A DNA stretch of 64,000 bases from assembly GCA_030248065.1 (NCBI GenBank), contig JASAMV010007542.1, forward strand, positions 1-64,000, written 5' to 3'. Numbering within the stretch: the stretch's first letter is position 1; each line of letters begins with the position of its first letter. The notes beneath the pieces were generated by a model that worked only from the letters and a program-made list of their open reading frames with translations, was not told the DNA's origin and did no database searches. The translations under genes and the position numbers were made by a program. Below, piece after piece: positions 10,741 to 22,425 of the stretch. The DNA comes from Rhynchonema sp. JSB1_4. Taxonomy: Eukaryota > Nematoda > Chromadorea > Monhysterida > Xyalidae.

Positions 10741-10934
10741 AAATAATAATAATGCTGCACCGCAACGGGTTATTTCTTTCTGTTCTTACAGGTTTCCTTG
10801 GCATGAATTCTCGGTTATTTTTCTCTTGCTTCAATCTTTCCAATGATGTTTCGAGTCAGATCGTACGTTTGTGATGAAATTATTATCGATTTACATAATC
10901 AATTTTAGTGCATTTTACTTTGGACGGTTGCGAC

Positions 10935-11291
10935 TAGGGTTGGAGATCGGGGGAGGGGAGGGTACCAGAGATCTGAAAAAAGCCGACACCGGACTGTTCT
11001 AAAAATATCTGACACCCGACCTCATTTTTGGACCAAAAAACACAAGTTCTGCTCATTTGCTTCAGTGTGTTGTGCAAATTGTTGGTTCAATTTACTGAAT
11101 TCATGTGCTTTGAACAACATGAACACCAAACCGCCCCATTCTGCGCCTTCGGTAAAATTTGGTTCGAAGGAAATTTTACCTCAAAGTTCTTCAAATTCTC
11201 TCAGCAAAATTGATGTTTTGAACCGTTAGTTTCGGGTCCCAAAAAAACGCAACATCTCGAGGCACCGGAACCCGATATCGATCTAACCCCA
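10935..11291. mobile_element. hAT-like MITE with TAGGGTTGG end
   Basis: Inverted ends begin TAGGGTTGGAGATCGGG on the left and TGGGGTTAGATCGA on the right. They are flanked by GTTGCGAC (10927-10934) and GTTACGAC (11292-11299), an 8-bp duplication with one change. It lies just 3' of GGPS1 and resembles the TAGGGATCGG element at 18668-19116. Confidence 0.75.
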
Positions 11292-11299
11292 GTTACGAC

Positions 11300-12018
11300 C
11301 AACCACAAACAATTGTGCAATGCCACCTAATGTTCGTGTAATTTATTTCTCTTCACATTTTTATCCAACTATATATACGCAATCACAGGGCACATAAACT
11401 TGCCAAAACAACACGTAACCGTTTGCTGGAGGAAAAAAGAGCATAAAGCCTACGCACAGGCAGTAAATGAGCCGACACTAGTAAAAGCAAGGGGAAGGAT
11501 AGGTGCAATGCGTTTATGAGTGTCTGATATCGCTACTTTCAAGTCGATAATATACTAGATCCATGTTAAAACGCAATTCAGGAGAAGAACAACGGTTATG
11601 GATTTTCAAAAGTTCTGTGTGAAATACAATTTTACCTGACATTCGATGACGTGAAACTACCAACAGCAAAATACAATAGAAAATTTCAAGAGCAAATTGC
11701 ACACTAGATCTAACGCGAAACAAAAACAACATAAACTCAAGTTAGTGCCTTAGATCTGTTCTTCGTTATTTTTCACGAAAACTAGCGAGCACGATAACAT
11801 CTGGACAAGAATTTGTAGCACAATTATACCTACCCTACCTAGGAAAAGCTCCTCGATGAAAGAGCTTGAGTGTTCCTCTTGCGATTTTCCTATGAGTTCA
11901 CACCATAAGCTTACAAGAGTCGAACAGCAATACAAAAATAACAACAATTCAATTCCAGGTATTTTTAATCTACATCAGGAAGGGAACAGAATAATAATAA
12001 AAGCTAACATCGACTTCG
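11300..12018. other. Intergenic, convergent 3' flanks of GGPS1 and cytochrome c
   Basis: AT-rich sequence between two convergently transcribed genes, probably 3' UTR and spacer. TTTATT at about 11342 could be a minus-strand AATAAA for cytochrome c. No gene is supportable. Confidence 0.5.
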
Positions 12019-15000
12019 TTATTTCGTCGACGCCTTCAGATAGGCGATCAGATCACCGCGATCTTGTGCTTTTTTCAGACCTGAAGCAATTTCAAAATTA
12101 AGAGAAACAAAATGTTCGGGATTGCTGGCTCGAGCTTACTGGACAATAATTGCACTCTTCACTCGAATCGAATACTTTACCTGCGAACACCATTTTTGTG
12201 CCGGGAATATATTTTTTCGGGTTTTCCAGATACTGAAATAGCGTGTCTTCACTCCACGTGATGCCTTTGTTCTTGTTCGCGTCTGTGTAGTCGAATCCGG
12301 CTGCCTGAAAATGGAGAGTGACGTCTGTACTTGCTAAAGAACCGGCTTTTTAAATTTTGTGAAAAAACTTGAAAAGCCCAATAAGCAACCGCAGTGCATA
12401 AGGATAGGGCAACTCAAAATAAGGTGTTTTCAAAACCCTTTGATGTTCGTACAGACAATACTATCACGGTTTTTTTCAAACGGTCTTGTGGCTTGTTCAA
12501 AATTTTAGCAGCCCAATGAGCCATCATTAGTGGCAAAAAACCTTGAATACTATGGTGTTTTTAAAGGGTCTGCCATATATATGCGACCGAAACCAATCTC
12601 AATGAGACTTGGCACCGTAAGTGGGCTTGGTCCAAAACACTCACGGCCAAGAAAATTTTTTCCCATATCAGCTCCCTGTCTGAGCCAGGAGGGCTAGAAG
12701 TTAAAAAAATTTGACCCTACCTCAGCACCTTGAAATTAAAATATCGATCTGTTTCGCATATTCTTTGCGTGCAGTTTGTTCACAAATCTTTCATAAACGC
12801 CTTGGGTCTAATTTAGAACCACATTCACTTTTTTGGCACTACCACAGCTCGCGCTATTTTGCCAAAACCACGTAAATTTTCGAAAAAAAATTTCCGTTGT
12901 ATTTTCCGGTCACATAGAAAACACACAGAGCTTTTATATAAAGTAGGCAAGAAAGCCCGTATATCATGCTATTCAGGCGATCAATGACTAATTTTCCACC
13001 GCTGGTAAGTTTCGACAAAGGCTCGCTCAACTGTGGTGAACATCAACTTTTTTACCATTTTCTGTCGATCCCGAGCACACTTCCATCTTGTATTTTAATA
13101 TCAATGTACCGAGGTGATATATGGCACGCCAGATAGTAAAAATATAATTGTAGTTAATTATGTGCAAATCTAGGTTGGTCCATCTGCATTCTTGGAGGTA
13201 CGAGCAATAAAGGAATTTTACACAAAATTCATAATTTTAGATAATTTTCGCTTCCGTCATATTTTTAGCCTACCTACATTTGTGACGGATTTGTGGCCTT
13301 TGCTGTCCGATGAAGCCCAACGTTGTTGTTGTTCATCGATCAAAATCCAAAATTCTAGTTCTAACGTATCCTGAGAAAAATCGTGTTAAGTGAAGGCACC
13401 GCAGACGCTAGTCCTGTTGTAAGCCCGGTTGTAGTTCCAAGTCCAACGCATGGATCTCAATTAACACGATTTTTTGTCAAGATACGTTAGAACTAGAATT
13501 TTGGATTTTGATCGATAAACAACAACAACGTTGGGGCTTCATCGGACAGCAAAAGCCACAATTCCTACCCAACTGTAGATAGGCTAAAAATATGACGGAA
13601 GTGAAAATTTGCGAAAATTATGAATTTTGTGTAAACTTCATTTATAACCTCCAAGGATGCAGCTGGACCAACCTAGATTTGCACATAATTAACAACAATT
13701 ATATTTTTGCTATCTAGCGTGCCACATATCACCTCGGTACATTGTTATTAAAATAGGAAAATATGAGATAGAAGTATCCTTGGGATCCCCAGAAAAAGGC
13801 AAAAAAGTTGAGGTTCACCACAGTTGAGCGCGCTTTTGTCGAAACTTATCAGCGGTGGAAATTAGTCATTGATCGCCTGAATAGCATGATATACGGGCTT
13901 TCTTGCCTACTTTATATAAAAGCTCTGTGTGCTTTCTATGTGACCGGAAAATACAACGGAAAATTTACGTGGTTTTGGCTAAATAGCGCGAGCTGTCGTT
14001 GTGCCAAAAAAAGTGAATATGGTTCTAAATTAGACCCAAGGCGTTTATGAAAGATTTGCGAACAAACGGCACACAAAAGAATATGCGAAACAGATCGATA
14101 TTTTAATTTCAAGGCGCTGAGGTAGGGTCAAAATTTTTTACCTTTAAGCCATCCTGGCTCAGACAGGGAGCTGATATGGGAAAAAATTTTCTTGGCCGTG
14201 AGTGTTTTGGACCAAGCCCACTTACGTTTCATTGAGATTGGTTTGGGTCGCGTATATATGGCGGAGCCCCTTTAAGGCTCATTATTATCAAAACAGTGCG
14301 TGATTACATCACCAGATTCCGACCAAGGTGGGTCTTAAGAAAATATTTCTTCACTTTCGACAAAAATTGGCGAAATTGAACTGATGTTCCCGGCAGCTCA
14401 GCTGTTTTTCGATTTTCTCCACACGCCAGACGGACTCGGTTTTTTTATTCACAACAAACGCTTTTTTGAGTCCGCAAGTACAGCGAATTTTGAGCACATT
14501 TTGAATATAAATGCAAAGTTTATATATTTTGATTGGGCAGACTTCAACACCATATAGTAAGTTTCTAATTTCGTTGCCTCATGCATTCTTACAGACGCAG
14601 GAAAACTCCCGTTCGAAGTCGAAGCAGGCAACAAGCTCAACACACAGTCAACAAGCCACGCAGCTGGCTCGTGTGCGTTTCGAATGTTTCAGTCACACAA
14701 GCTGTGTGTGTCAGCTGCGTGGCTTGTTCACTGTGTGTTGAGCTTGTTGCCTGCTTCGACTTCGAACGGGAGTTTCTCTGCGTCTGTAAGAAAGCATGAG
14801 GCAACGAAATTAGAAATTTACTATACCAGAATATGCAGTAGCTATACCCCGCAAAAGTAAATCCCAGACGATTGACTGAAGAATGGCTACCAGCGCCAAA
14901 CATTATGTATTTCATATTGAGCAAACAAATTTTTTTTGAATTTCAAATTTTGTTTTATTGAAGCTTGCAACCACGAGCAGAACAGACCGACCTGCCCCGT

Positions 15001-16454
15001 TTTCCTGCCGAATAGTCCATTCAGATTCGGTCCAGTTTTGTGTCCGCCACCGGCCTCGACTGTGTGACATTGAGCACAACGTTGTACGAACACTTTCTTG
15101 CCTGTGTTGTGACGGAAGATGTAAAGTGCAAGCGTGAAAAAAGGAGTGCAGCTGGAAGATTGGAAGAGTTACTGTCATTGACCACCGTATTATTGAAAAC
15201 GGAACCCGGACATTACTTTGAATCGGGTCCCGGACAGAGTTTTCCAAAATTAGCCAATGGCTCATTTCGCAAAGTCCACTAGTTTATTTTGAAACGTACT
15301 GGCTCATTTTAGAATGGTGTAAAATGTGTTGTTCTGTCACCACTTCAGTGTGTTTCTGGTGCTAAGCAGGGTAATTTGCCCAAAAACTGACAATGAGAAC
15401 TTTGATATTTTGCACCACAGCATGGTAAGAAAAGGTTAGTATTGAAGTGCGATGTTTTGGCTGTGATCTGTGCAGCATAGCTTGTAACACACCTTGGTTA
15501 TTAATACTAACTGAGAACGTATTCTATCCTCTGGTAGGTGTCTCAAAATTGATCCACAAAAATCTAGCCAGTCATCAGTTGAACTTTTTGTTCGTCGAAT
15601 TCTCAAGGCAAGCTAGCTTCCGGCCCATTTTTTGACAAACTGAAGTGTTCCCTTGATCATACAACCAGATGATAAGTGGCAACAAACGCGCGAAAATTTT
15701 TCGACTTTGGGCTGTTTGTTGCGTTCCGAAAGGGTTTCCCTTCCTGGGACTGCTTACTGGCTCATTCCACTCGCCACCGCGTCCGGGTGTGGTCAACGGG
15801 ACGGACATGGCGATGTCTCGTTCGCCGCGCATTCACGTCAGCCTGGGGACGCCAGCCACGTCGCTAGGTGGCACACAGAACTGGTGGACAGTCAACAACC
15901 CACCACCTGTTCAGGACTGTTGACAATATGGACTGATGCCAATGTGCCCCCCGAGTCCGGCACTGCTGTTTGACATAGACGAGCATCACTCACTGCACAA
16001 TTTTTAGTTCTGTTAACATGTCCTGTGATCTGTCCTCTCTCTCCTTGGCGCTTTATGTAGCTTTCGTTTGCTGTGGTTGTGTTATGACCAGTGTAGTCCC
16101 ACCCGGTCTTGTACTTGTGCTTTCATCACTACTTTACTTACATGGTTTTGCGTCATTGGGGAGAAATAAAACAAACAAACAAGTAGATCGGCTTGCTGAA
16201 TCTGCTGGCTCCCTTGCCAAAATCTACTGGATCATTTCAAAGCCAGTAAAAAGAGGCCAAGAGACCTTGGTCCCGGCTGAAGGTCTTCAGCCAGTAACTC
16301 CGCTGCTTGCTTGGATCCGTGCTTCTCGTGGCCGCTATCGGCATTGCTTAATCTCTTCTCTGCCCAGCTTCAAAACCCAGCATCCAGCTTCTCTACCCAT
16401 AAAAGGAGGTTAGTTCATCATACCTTTTTCGACGTCACCGGCAGGCACCGACAT
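12019..16454 (-). CDS. CYCS: Cytochrome c (4 exons)
   Basis: Soluble haem protein of the mitochondrial intermembrane space that carries electrons from complex III to complex IV and can trigger apoptosome assembly. Exons on the minus strand are 16454-16424, 15101-14992, 12304-12181 and 12080-12019; all phases match, giving 108 aa, the usual arthropod length. The first exon encodes [10 protein letters not shown] and fits the next in phase. The haem site CAQCH is at 19-23 and the axial Met at 85 in [24 protein letters not shown] and the C-terminal GDLIAYLK are typical. Introns are 1322, 2687 and 100 bp. Intron 2 contains a 1.7-kb palindrome and a TA MITE, and intron 1 overlaps a possible + strand exon. 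The only weak point is the pyrimidine-poor acceptor of exon 2. Confidence 0.95.
12561..14275. mobile_element. 1.7-kb near-perfect foldback with TTAA ends
   Basis: Bases 12561-13390 return inverted at about 13459-14275, leaving a loop of only about 70 bp. The ends are AGGGTCTGCCATATATATGC and AGGGGCTCCGCCATATATAC, both next to TTAA (12561-12564 and 14272-14275). Arms differ by scattered substitutions and small indels. It sits in a cytochrome c intron. Frames across it carry no transposase motifs. Confidence 0.88.
14553..14825. mobile_element. Palindromic TA-flanked MITE, copy 2
   Basis: Near-identical to 3057-3339: same TAGTAAGTTTCTAATTTCG end, TA on both sides, and the central octamer as AATGTTTC. 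It lies in cytochrome c intron 2 beside the large foldback. Confidence 0.85.
15669..16007 (+). CDS. Possible terminal exon of an unidentified + strand gene
   Basis: A frame opening at ATG 15669, directly after CCAG, reads 84 codons to TGA at 15921. The same frame then continues 27 sense codons to TAG at 16005-16007. Third positions are often G or C, unlike the surrounding spacer. The peptide is rich in Pro, Ser and Gly and includes [16 protein letters not shown] and [11 protein letters not shown] do not recognise it. An AATAAA at 16165-16170 could end its transcript. It lies antisense inside cytochrome c intron 1. The protein may simply end at TGA 15921, or the frame may be a decayed gene or chance. 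Confidence 0.35.
16165..16170 (+). other. Putative poly(A) signal AATAAA
   Basis: AATAAA follows about 160 bases of C/T-rich, UTR-like sequence after the possible + strand exon at 15669-16007. Confidence 0.4.
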
Positions 16455-17559
16455 GGCAGTAGCAGTGGAAGGGAGGCAAGAAAAGTGATGTGAATATCAG
16501 CAAAATGGCTGTCACAGGTCAAAATTGATCACGCGATAGTGCTGTCGGTCAACAGGTGACAAAGTAGTCGGGCTCGAGTAAACTAAAAAATTAGGTCAGT
16601 GATTTCCGGAAAAACGTGAAATGAAGTCAATGTTTTGATTTGAATTTGCAGACAAACAACAATCACTTGGGATTGATGCAAACCAAAAAAGAGTGAATGA
16701 ACAGCGATACAAAACGACAGATAATGTACAACACGGGCTGATGCAATGAATGAACAAGACTGAAGGGCGCCTCACGCGTGTTTGTGCATTTACGTGCAAT
16801 TTTTGATGAAAATATTTGATGCGGCGAGATGTACTGTGGATGCATATTTTGATGGCACCATGCACACACACGCAACCTGACTGACGAAACACAGCGCAAA
16901 ACTGCCCAATGTGGATTTTTAGCTACAAATTACAATACTTAATACGTCCAGACGACAAAAATTCGTGAATGGAATTTAAATTAGTGTTCAACAAATTTTC
17001 AATATTTCTCCAAAGACGCAAAATGTGACTGCAATTCAGCGGAAAATGCAAGTGACGTCACTTGCACCGCATAGCATCTGTGCAGAGCAAGCACCACTGA
17101 AACAGGCAGTGCCATCCAGCTGGCTCGTCACAGTCACACAACATACAGCAGACGAGTTTCAACAGTTTAAAACACAAAACACAACACTGCGTGCCGCTTC
17201 ATAAGGGCTATTGATGTTACAACGCAAGCGCCAACAGTGAAACTTGCTTGGCATTTAATGTAGCCACCAAAACGAAAGGTCGCAGTCCAAGTGACAGCGC
17301 CAATTCGGCACTGAGCGTCTCTGGGGAACGCAAATTCAAATACCAAAAAACACAATCCACATTATGGATTCCAATCAACGCAAATTTTATCCAAACTTTA
17401 ACACAACAATCAAGTTAACGCCGGAACGTTGTTAAGTTCCAGAGAAGATAACCTAGCATGCTTTCTCTTCGGCTTCACAGTAATTTGCTTGTGTTTGCTT
17501 CGATATTCCAATAACAAAAGAACGAGGGTGTTTCTTTTAAAACAAATTCGGTCGACTTT
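16455..17559. other. Intergenic between cytochrome c and eL20
   Basis: Both flanking genes are on the minus strand, so this should hold the cytochrome c promoter and the eL20 3' UTR. I cannot pick out a TATA box, an unambiguous poly(A) signal or another gene. Confidence 0.45.
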
Positions 17560-20218
17560 CTAAACAAAGTTTGTGCGCGGTCGGTTGGTGGTGAACTTGG
17601 ACGCATTGCGACGTTTCGTCACGCGCGACGGCAGCGGGAACGCGATCTTCGCATTCTACAAAAAAACAAGTATCAGCATTCATCTGACACACCATGATGC
17701 CGGTAAAGTGCAAACCGGCATTGGTGATGGAATAGGATATACGTAGGACTCTTCATAAACGAAAAATATTTGGAGACGATCCGGTGCCTTTCATTTCATT
17801 CGGTACAAAACTGTTCCCGCAGCGATGCAAGTGGTCCGGGAGGGATCCCTCTAAAATACGGTACACTAATTTCCCCTCCGAGGACACTAATTTCCCCAAT
17901 TTTTGCCTAAGATAGGCATTTTGAGGCCTGAAATGAGCATTTTAGGCCTAAAAAAGGTGAGTTTTCGGTCAATTGTGTTAAGCCGCCAAAAACCCTTTTC
18001 TCCAGAGGAAACAATTATGGGCATAACAATAGGTGTGCTAAAACGGGCTTTTTCGCTACAGACATACATAGATAGCTAGCCCAGTTTGGGGGTATGACCC
18101 CATACCCCTTCCCAGTCCCATCCCAAAACATCATTGCACCCATGCATCTGAGAGTGAGACACACACAACATTTACAGTGGTCGAAATCAGTGGTATGTTC
18201 GTGTTGGTGTGCAACCAGATCTCAAACCAGAACATCAGTCAAAAAAATCAATACATGACCAAAGCGATCGTGAAACATCAACTTGATTTCACACCGTTAA
18301 GAACGGGCCTTCACTGAATCTCTGGCACAAAATCTTCCCGTTCTGACACAAAGAGCGTGCAGTGCCCCAACAGATGACTAACGTGCAACTGCGTGACGTG
18401 CGATCGTTTGCAGTCCTTGGGCGCAATTGTGCGCACTTTCAGAATTTGAATGGTGTCGGCGCGTGCACGATGTCGAGCGCCCATGTCGCGGTAGCATTGC
18501 GTCACCGCGCCCGTCGCTGACACGTCGCGGTACTCACGGTACCTGCAGATTATGGGGACCCGAAATGAACAATTATTTGGGCAATAGGAACTAATCACCA
18601 ATGAAAGGAAATCTGTCAAAATCAAGGCCAATTTTCTATAGGGACGTAAAAAATCACGACTGCAATGTAGGGATCGGTATCGGGGGGTATGCCGATAGCA
18701 GCTACTTGGTAAATGCCGATACCCGATAGTTCATGAGAAAAGCCGATACCCGATACCGATACTTTGAAAATAACCCGATACACGACAGTGCAAAAAAGCA
18801 GTAAAAACACCGCTTTTCTAGCAAAGCTGAGGTTGTTGGCAAACGTCGCGCGGGATTTTTTGAGATGGCCATTGACTGTACTGCGCGCAACCATTTTTTT
18901 CCATAGAAATCATGCTCTGTTGTTGTGTCACGCAACATGAAAGTAGCTGCTACCTAAAAAGTAAAATTTTTTCTGTTCGCAAAACAATGCATATCTGCAT
19001 AGCTGTTTTCGAGAACTGGTTCTTAATCGCGAAAAGTGTAATACCCGATACCTTGAAAAAACATGCCGATACCCGATACTTTTCGGGTGCCGATACCCGA
19101 TACCTTCCGATCCCTACTGTAGTGGCTAGGCTACAGTCGTGATTTTTTACGTTCCTATCGGTAAAGCAACCAACATGTTGTGAGTGAGCGTGCGACTGTC
19201 GTATCGCAGCCACACGCCGTAATTCTTCACCGATCCCGTGCGACGCTGGATCACCTGCGACACAAGAAACACTCAAGGCACAAACTTCAAAATGTGAAAA
19301 TACGTCCTCCTCTCGGTGTAGTTCCTGGTCCGGAGAGGGAGATAGCGGACGCCCCGTTTTTTTCGGAGGAGGAGATAGTGTACCCCCGAGGGGCAAGGAG
19401 GAAGACCCGAATTCAGGAAAAAGTTACATTTCGTGGTGGAAAATTTGACCTATTTTTGCCCCTTGCCCTGTTTGGAAAAAATTCTTCATACAAAGGGTAT
19501 TCTGGCGACTTTTGACAGCATTGACCTAAAACTCACACACTTTGGGCCTAAAAATGCCCATTTTAGGCCTAAAATGCCTAATTTAGACAAAAATTGGGGG
19601 AGATAGGGGGATAGTGTACCACCTGAGGGGAGATAGCGTAACCGATGGGGGACCCTCCCTCCCCCAGGAACTACACTGCTCCTCTACTAACACAATTCCT
19701 CTTTGAGCTCGGGAAAAACGATAAATATTGGCCAGCATAGCATCAAAAAGAGTTTACCGGACGGATGTGACTGTGGAAATTGTTCTTGTTAGGAGAACAG
19801 CGTTTTATAAATTCTAGTTCGGAAAGAAGCACACCCGCGTAAGCGCAACCAAAAACCGCACCTCTTTACAGCTGACAATTTCTCCGTTGGCCTTCTTCAC
19901 CTTGCGCAACTGCGACATGAAATACCAGAAACGCGACTTGGCGATAATGTAGTTGGGCGCAAAGATTCGCATCCGATAAATGGTCGGTTTCGAGTCTTTC
20001 TCGCTCGGCAGCTTGCGACCGATCACCTCGAACTCATGCAACTGAAAAACATCAACGTAAATTGTCAGCGTCGGCTCAATCACCGCCAGCACCGGGCTGT
20101 GATATCAAAGGGTGAAAGGGGGTTGCCCCCTTGTATCCGATATCCGGTATCTTGAATTTTTCACCCCGCAGAGGAGGAAACGAAAACAAACCTCTTTTCC
20201 TTGTGCCTTCAACACCAT
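17560..20218 (-). CDS. RPL18A: Ribosomal protein eL20 (RPL18A), 5 exons
   Basis: Structural protein of the cytosolic large ribosomal subunit. Exons on the minus strand are 20218-20192, 20041-19862, 19254-19175, 18542-18383 and 17655-17560; phases agree throughout, giving 180 aa against 176 in human. The first exon is only nine codons (MVLKAQGKE). Family signatures are [49 protein letters not shown] and [10 protein letters not shown]. The ATG for Met96 is split across an intron, which fixes the donor at AT/GTTGGT rather than the GT a few bases further on. Three introns contain MITE sequence: 18668-19116, 19314-19678 and the partial element at 17840-18080. Confidence 0.96.
17840..18080. mobile_element. 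Partial MITE with TACACTAATTTCCCC motif
   Basis: The core (GCCTAAGATAGGCATTTT and onward) matches the elements at 8234 and 21128, but the reiterated subterminal motif is TACACTAATTTCCCCTCC. Both ends are degraded. It is in the last intron of eL20. Confidence 0.7.
18639..19157. mobile_element. Outer inverted repeat TAGGGACGTAAAAAATCACG
   Basis: TAGGGACGTAAAAAATCACG at 18639 returns inverted, ending TACGTTCCTA at 19157, and encloses the TAGGGATCGG element. The right end stops 17 bp from the eL20 5' splice site at 19174. No clear target duplication was found. Confidence 0.7.
18668..19116. mobile_element. hAT-like MITE with TAGGGATCGG ends
   Basis: Ends TAGGGATCGG and complement are flanked by CTGCAATG (18660-18667) and CTGTAGTG (19117-19124), an 8-bp duplication with two changes. 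The motif CCGATACCCGATACC is reiterated inside. Confidence 0.75.
19314..19678. mobile_element. hAT-like MITE, GGGGGAGATAG motif family
   Basis: Ends GGTGTAGTTCCTGG and complement, flanked by CTCCTCT on both sides (7 exact bases; the eighth differs). Reiterated subterminal motif GGGGAGATAGTGTACC. It lies in the intron between eL20 exons 2 and 3. Core shared with 8234-8607 and 21128-21500. Confidence 0.85.
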
Positions 20219-20670
20219 TTTGCTGCTGCTGTTGTTCTCCCAGTTTTACCCGAACAAGCTACTGGTAATGGAGTCTGTAAAAAGAAAGGTTTTTCAGCAT
20301 TAAGTATGCGTTTCCTTTTATGTTTGCGTTCAATGGTGTAGCTGGGGGGGGGTGGGGGGTCCCCCTAGGTACAGTAGGTAGGTTGCCGCCCCTCACCTGG
20401 TACAGTAGGTAGGTTGCCGCCCCTCCCCTGGTACAGTAGGTAGGTTGCCGCCCCACCTAACTTTTCACCCAAAACATTCATTTTTGGCTTAAAATTGCAT
20501 AAAATTAGCATATTTGTCTGCAAATAGGCGAAAAATCGCGCGCTGCGCGCGAAATTAGTGTTTTAGGCCACATTTTCTTCAGTATTTAGACATAAAAAAT
20601 TTCGGTTTCCAGATGCCCCCCAAGTGGTACGACCCCCCTAGCTCGGCTGGTACAGCAGGTAGGTTGCCGC

Positions 20671-21067
20671 CAGTGGTGTCGTTGAGAAATCGAAATTTTC
20701 CCATACCCAGCCCAATTTTCGGAAAATTTCCCATACATACCCCCAAAAATTTCCCATACCAGGGGGTTTTTTTCCAAAAACTCAAAAATTTCCCATACCC
20801 GAGGGTGGGGGTTTTGAAAAAGTTACCCCAAAAATCTTCTAAAAGTGCCAAAAATTAGTCTAAAAAGTGCTTAAAACAGAGTTTTCTTGCGGTAGCAAGC
20901 GATTTTTGACATTTTTGGACGAAAAATGGTCAATTTTGGTACTTCTCGGGGGCAAAATGTCATTTCTTAGGTGTGCTTGTTCCAAAAGTGAAAAATTTCC
21001 CATACCCCCCGGCCGATTTCCCATACCCCATACCAGGGGGGTAACCCCCCCCCCAACGACACCACTG
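20671..21067. mobile_element. hAT-like MITE, TTTCCCATACCCCATACC family, nested
   Basis: Ends CAGTGGTGTCGTTG and complement with the exact duplication GTTGCCGC (20663-20670 and 21068-21075), which comes from the reiterated motif of the host element. A closely similar copy is at 54383-54775. Confidence 0.95.
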
Positions 21068-21127
21068 GTTGCCGCCCCGCATTTTGGGTGGTACAGTAGG
21101 TTGCCGCCCCGCGTGGGTAGCTACACC

Positions 21128-21500
21128 CAGTGTAGTTCCTGGGGGGAGGGGGGTCCCCCCCTCGGGTACGCTATCTCCCCCTCGGGTGGTACACTATCCC
21201 CCTATCTCCCCCTCCGGGTACACTATCTCCCCCAATTTTTGCCTAAAATGGCCATTTTTAGGCCTAAAATGGGCATTTTTAGGCCTAAAATGTGTGATTT
21301 TCAGGTCAATGTTCTCAAAAGTCGCCAAAATACCCTTTTTATGAAGAATTTTTTCCAAAAAGGGGCAAAAATAGGTCAAATTTTCTACCTCAAAAAGTGA
21401 CTTTTTCCCTTGTCTTCCCCCCCCGCCCCCCCCCCCCGCCCCCCCACCCCCCCCCCGTGGAGGGTCCGCTATCTCCCCCTCCGGACCAGGAACTACACTG
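21128..21500. mobile_element. hAT-like MITE, TACACTATCTCCCC family, nested
   Basis: Ends CAGTGTAGTTCCTGG and complement with the exact duplication GCTACACC (21120-21127 and 21501-21508). The insertion point is 12 bp inside the terminal repeat of the host element. TACACTATCTCCCCC is repeated at both ends around the shared GCCTAAAATGG core. Confidence 0.95.
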
Positions 21501-21596
21501 GCTACACCACTGTTTGCGTTTATACGATTTCTATCCATTCCATGCTCTTTCGACTTCGGCGATGTTCTACAATTGGAGAAGTCAGTGATAGAATAG

Positions 21597-21882
21597 TCTG
21601 CTCCCCCAATTTTTACCCAAAACAGGCAAATTTTGGCCTAAAAATAGGCATTTTTAGGCATAAAACGTGTGATTTTTAGGTCAATGTCGTCAAAAACCGC
21701 CAAAATACCCTTTTTATTGAGATTTTTTTCTAAAAGGGGCAAAAATGGGTCAAATATTCGACCTCAAAAATGACTTTTCTCCAAATTTGGGTCCTCCCCC
21801 CTTCCCCCAGGTGGGTACGTCTGTTCACCCTCCGAAAAAAGGGGGTACCGCCTGTTCCCCCTCCGGACCAGGAACTACACTG
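21597..21882. mobile_element. Left-truncated MITE, GTACGTCTGTTCCCCC family
   Basis: Shared core, then GTACGTCTGTTCACCCTCC and GTACCGCCTGTTCCCCCTCC, ending CCAGGAACTACACTG. The left terminus is missing. Complete relative: 58571-58978. Confidence 0.8.
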
Positions 21883-22425
21883 CTTGGGGGTTGTAAAGTC
21901 AAGTTCTTGTATAAGACACGTTATGTACAACGTTTGTGGTTGAGTTTGAGTATATGATGACGTAAAGCAATTAAAGGAAGATCTGCACCTAAAAACACTC
22001 AATAATGACCAGTAATACCCTGACAGAACTCCATTTTAGTAGGGGCATCTTTGGGAACATTTTTTGAGATTTTGGGCAGCGAAAAATTACAGCCCCCCCC
22101 CCCAAAAAATAAAGCCCCCCAAAAAATACAGCCCTCCCTAATAGGTGTCAGTGAAAAAAATACAGCCCCCCTTGTATTTTAGGTTTTACGGTAGATGAAT
22201 TTTGGGGGCTCCCCAAATTCATCTATCTATCGTCAACACTTTTTGATTTCATCTATCTATCGTCAACACTTATGGGCAAATGGCAAATCTATCTATCGTC
22301 AACAAATTCTAGGAACAATCTATCTATCGGCAACAACAATCGCCCCCAAAATGGACATTTTTGACTCAAAATGGCTCAAAATCGGTATTTTTTGTCCCAA
22401 ATAGGCAAAAAATCGCGCGGATCTA

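Larger units (their letters stand above)
20331..21512. mobile_element. hAT-like MITE, GGTACAGTAGGTAGGTTGCC family, with two nested MITEs
   Basis: Ends CAATGGTGTAGCTGGG and GTAGCTACACCACTG are flanked by the exact 8-bp duplication TTTGCGTT (20323-20330 and 21513-21520). The subterminal motif GGTACAGTAGGTAGGTTGCC is repeated. Two other MITEs inserted into it, at 20671-21067 and 21128-21500. A further copy begins at 63837. Confidence 0.93.

Noticed and set aside
15921..15923. Selenocysteine codon in the + strand frame
   Set aside because: I saw no SECIS-like element, and a simple stop or pseudogene is more likely; kept only as an option to test.
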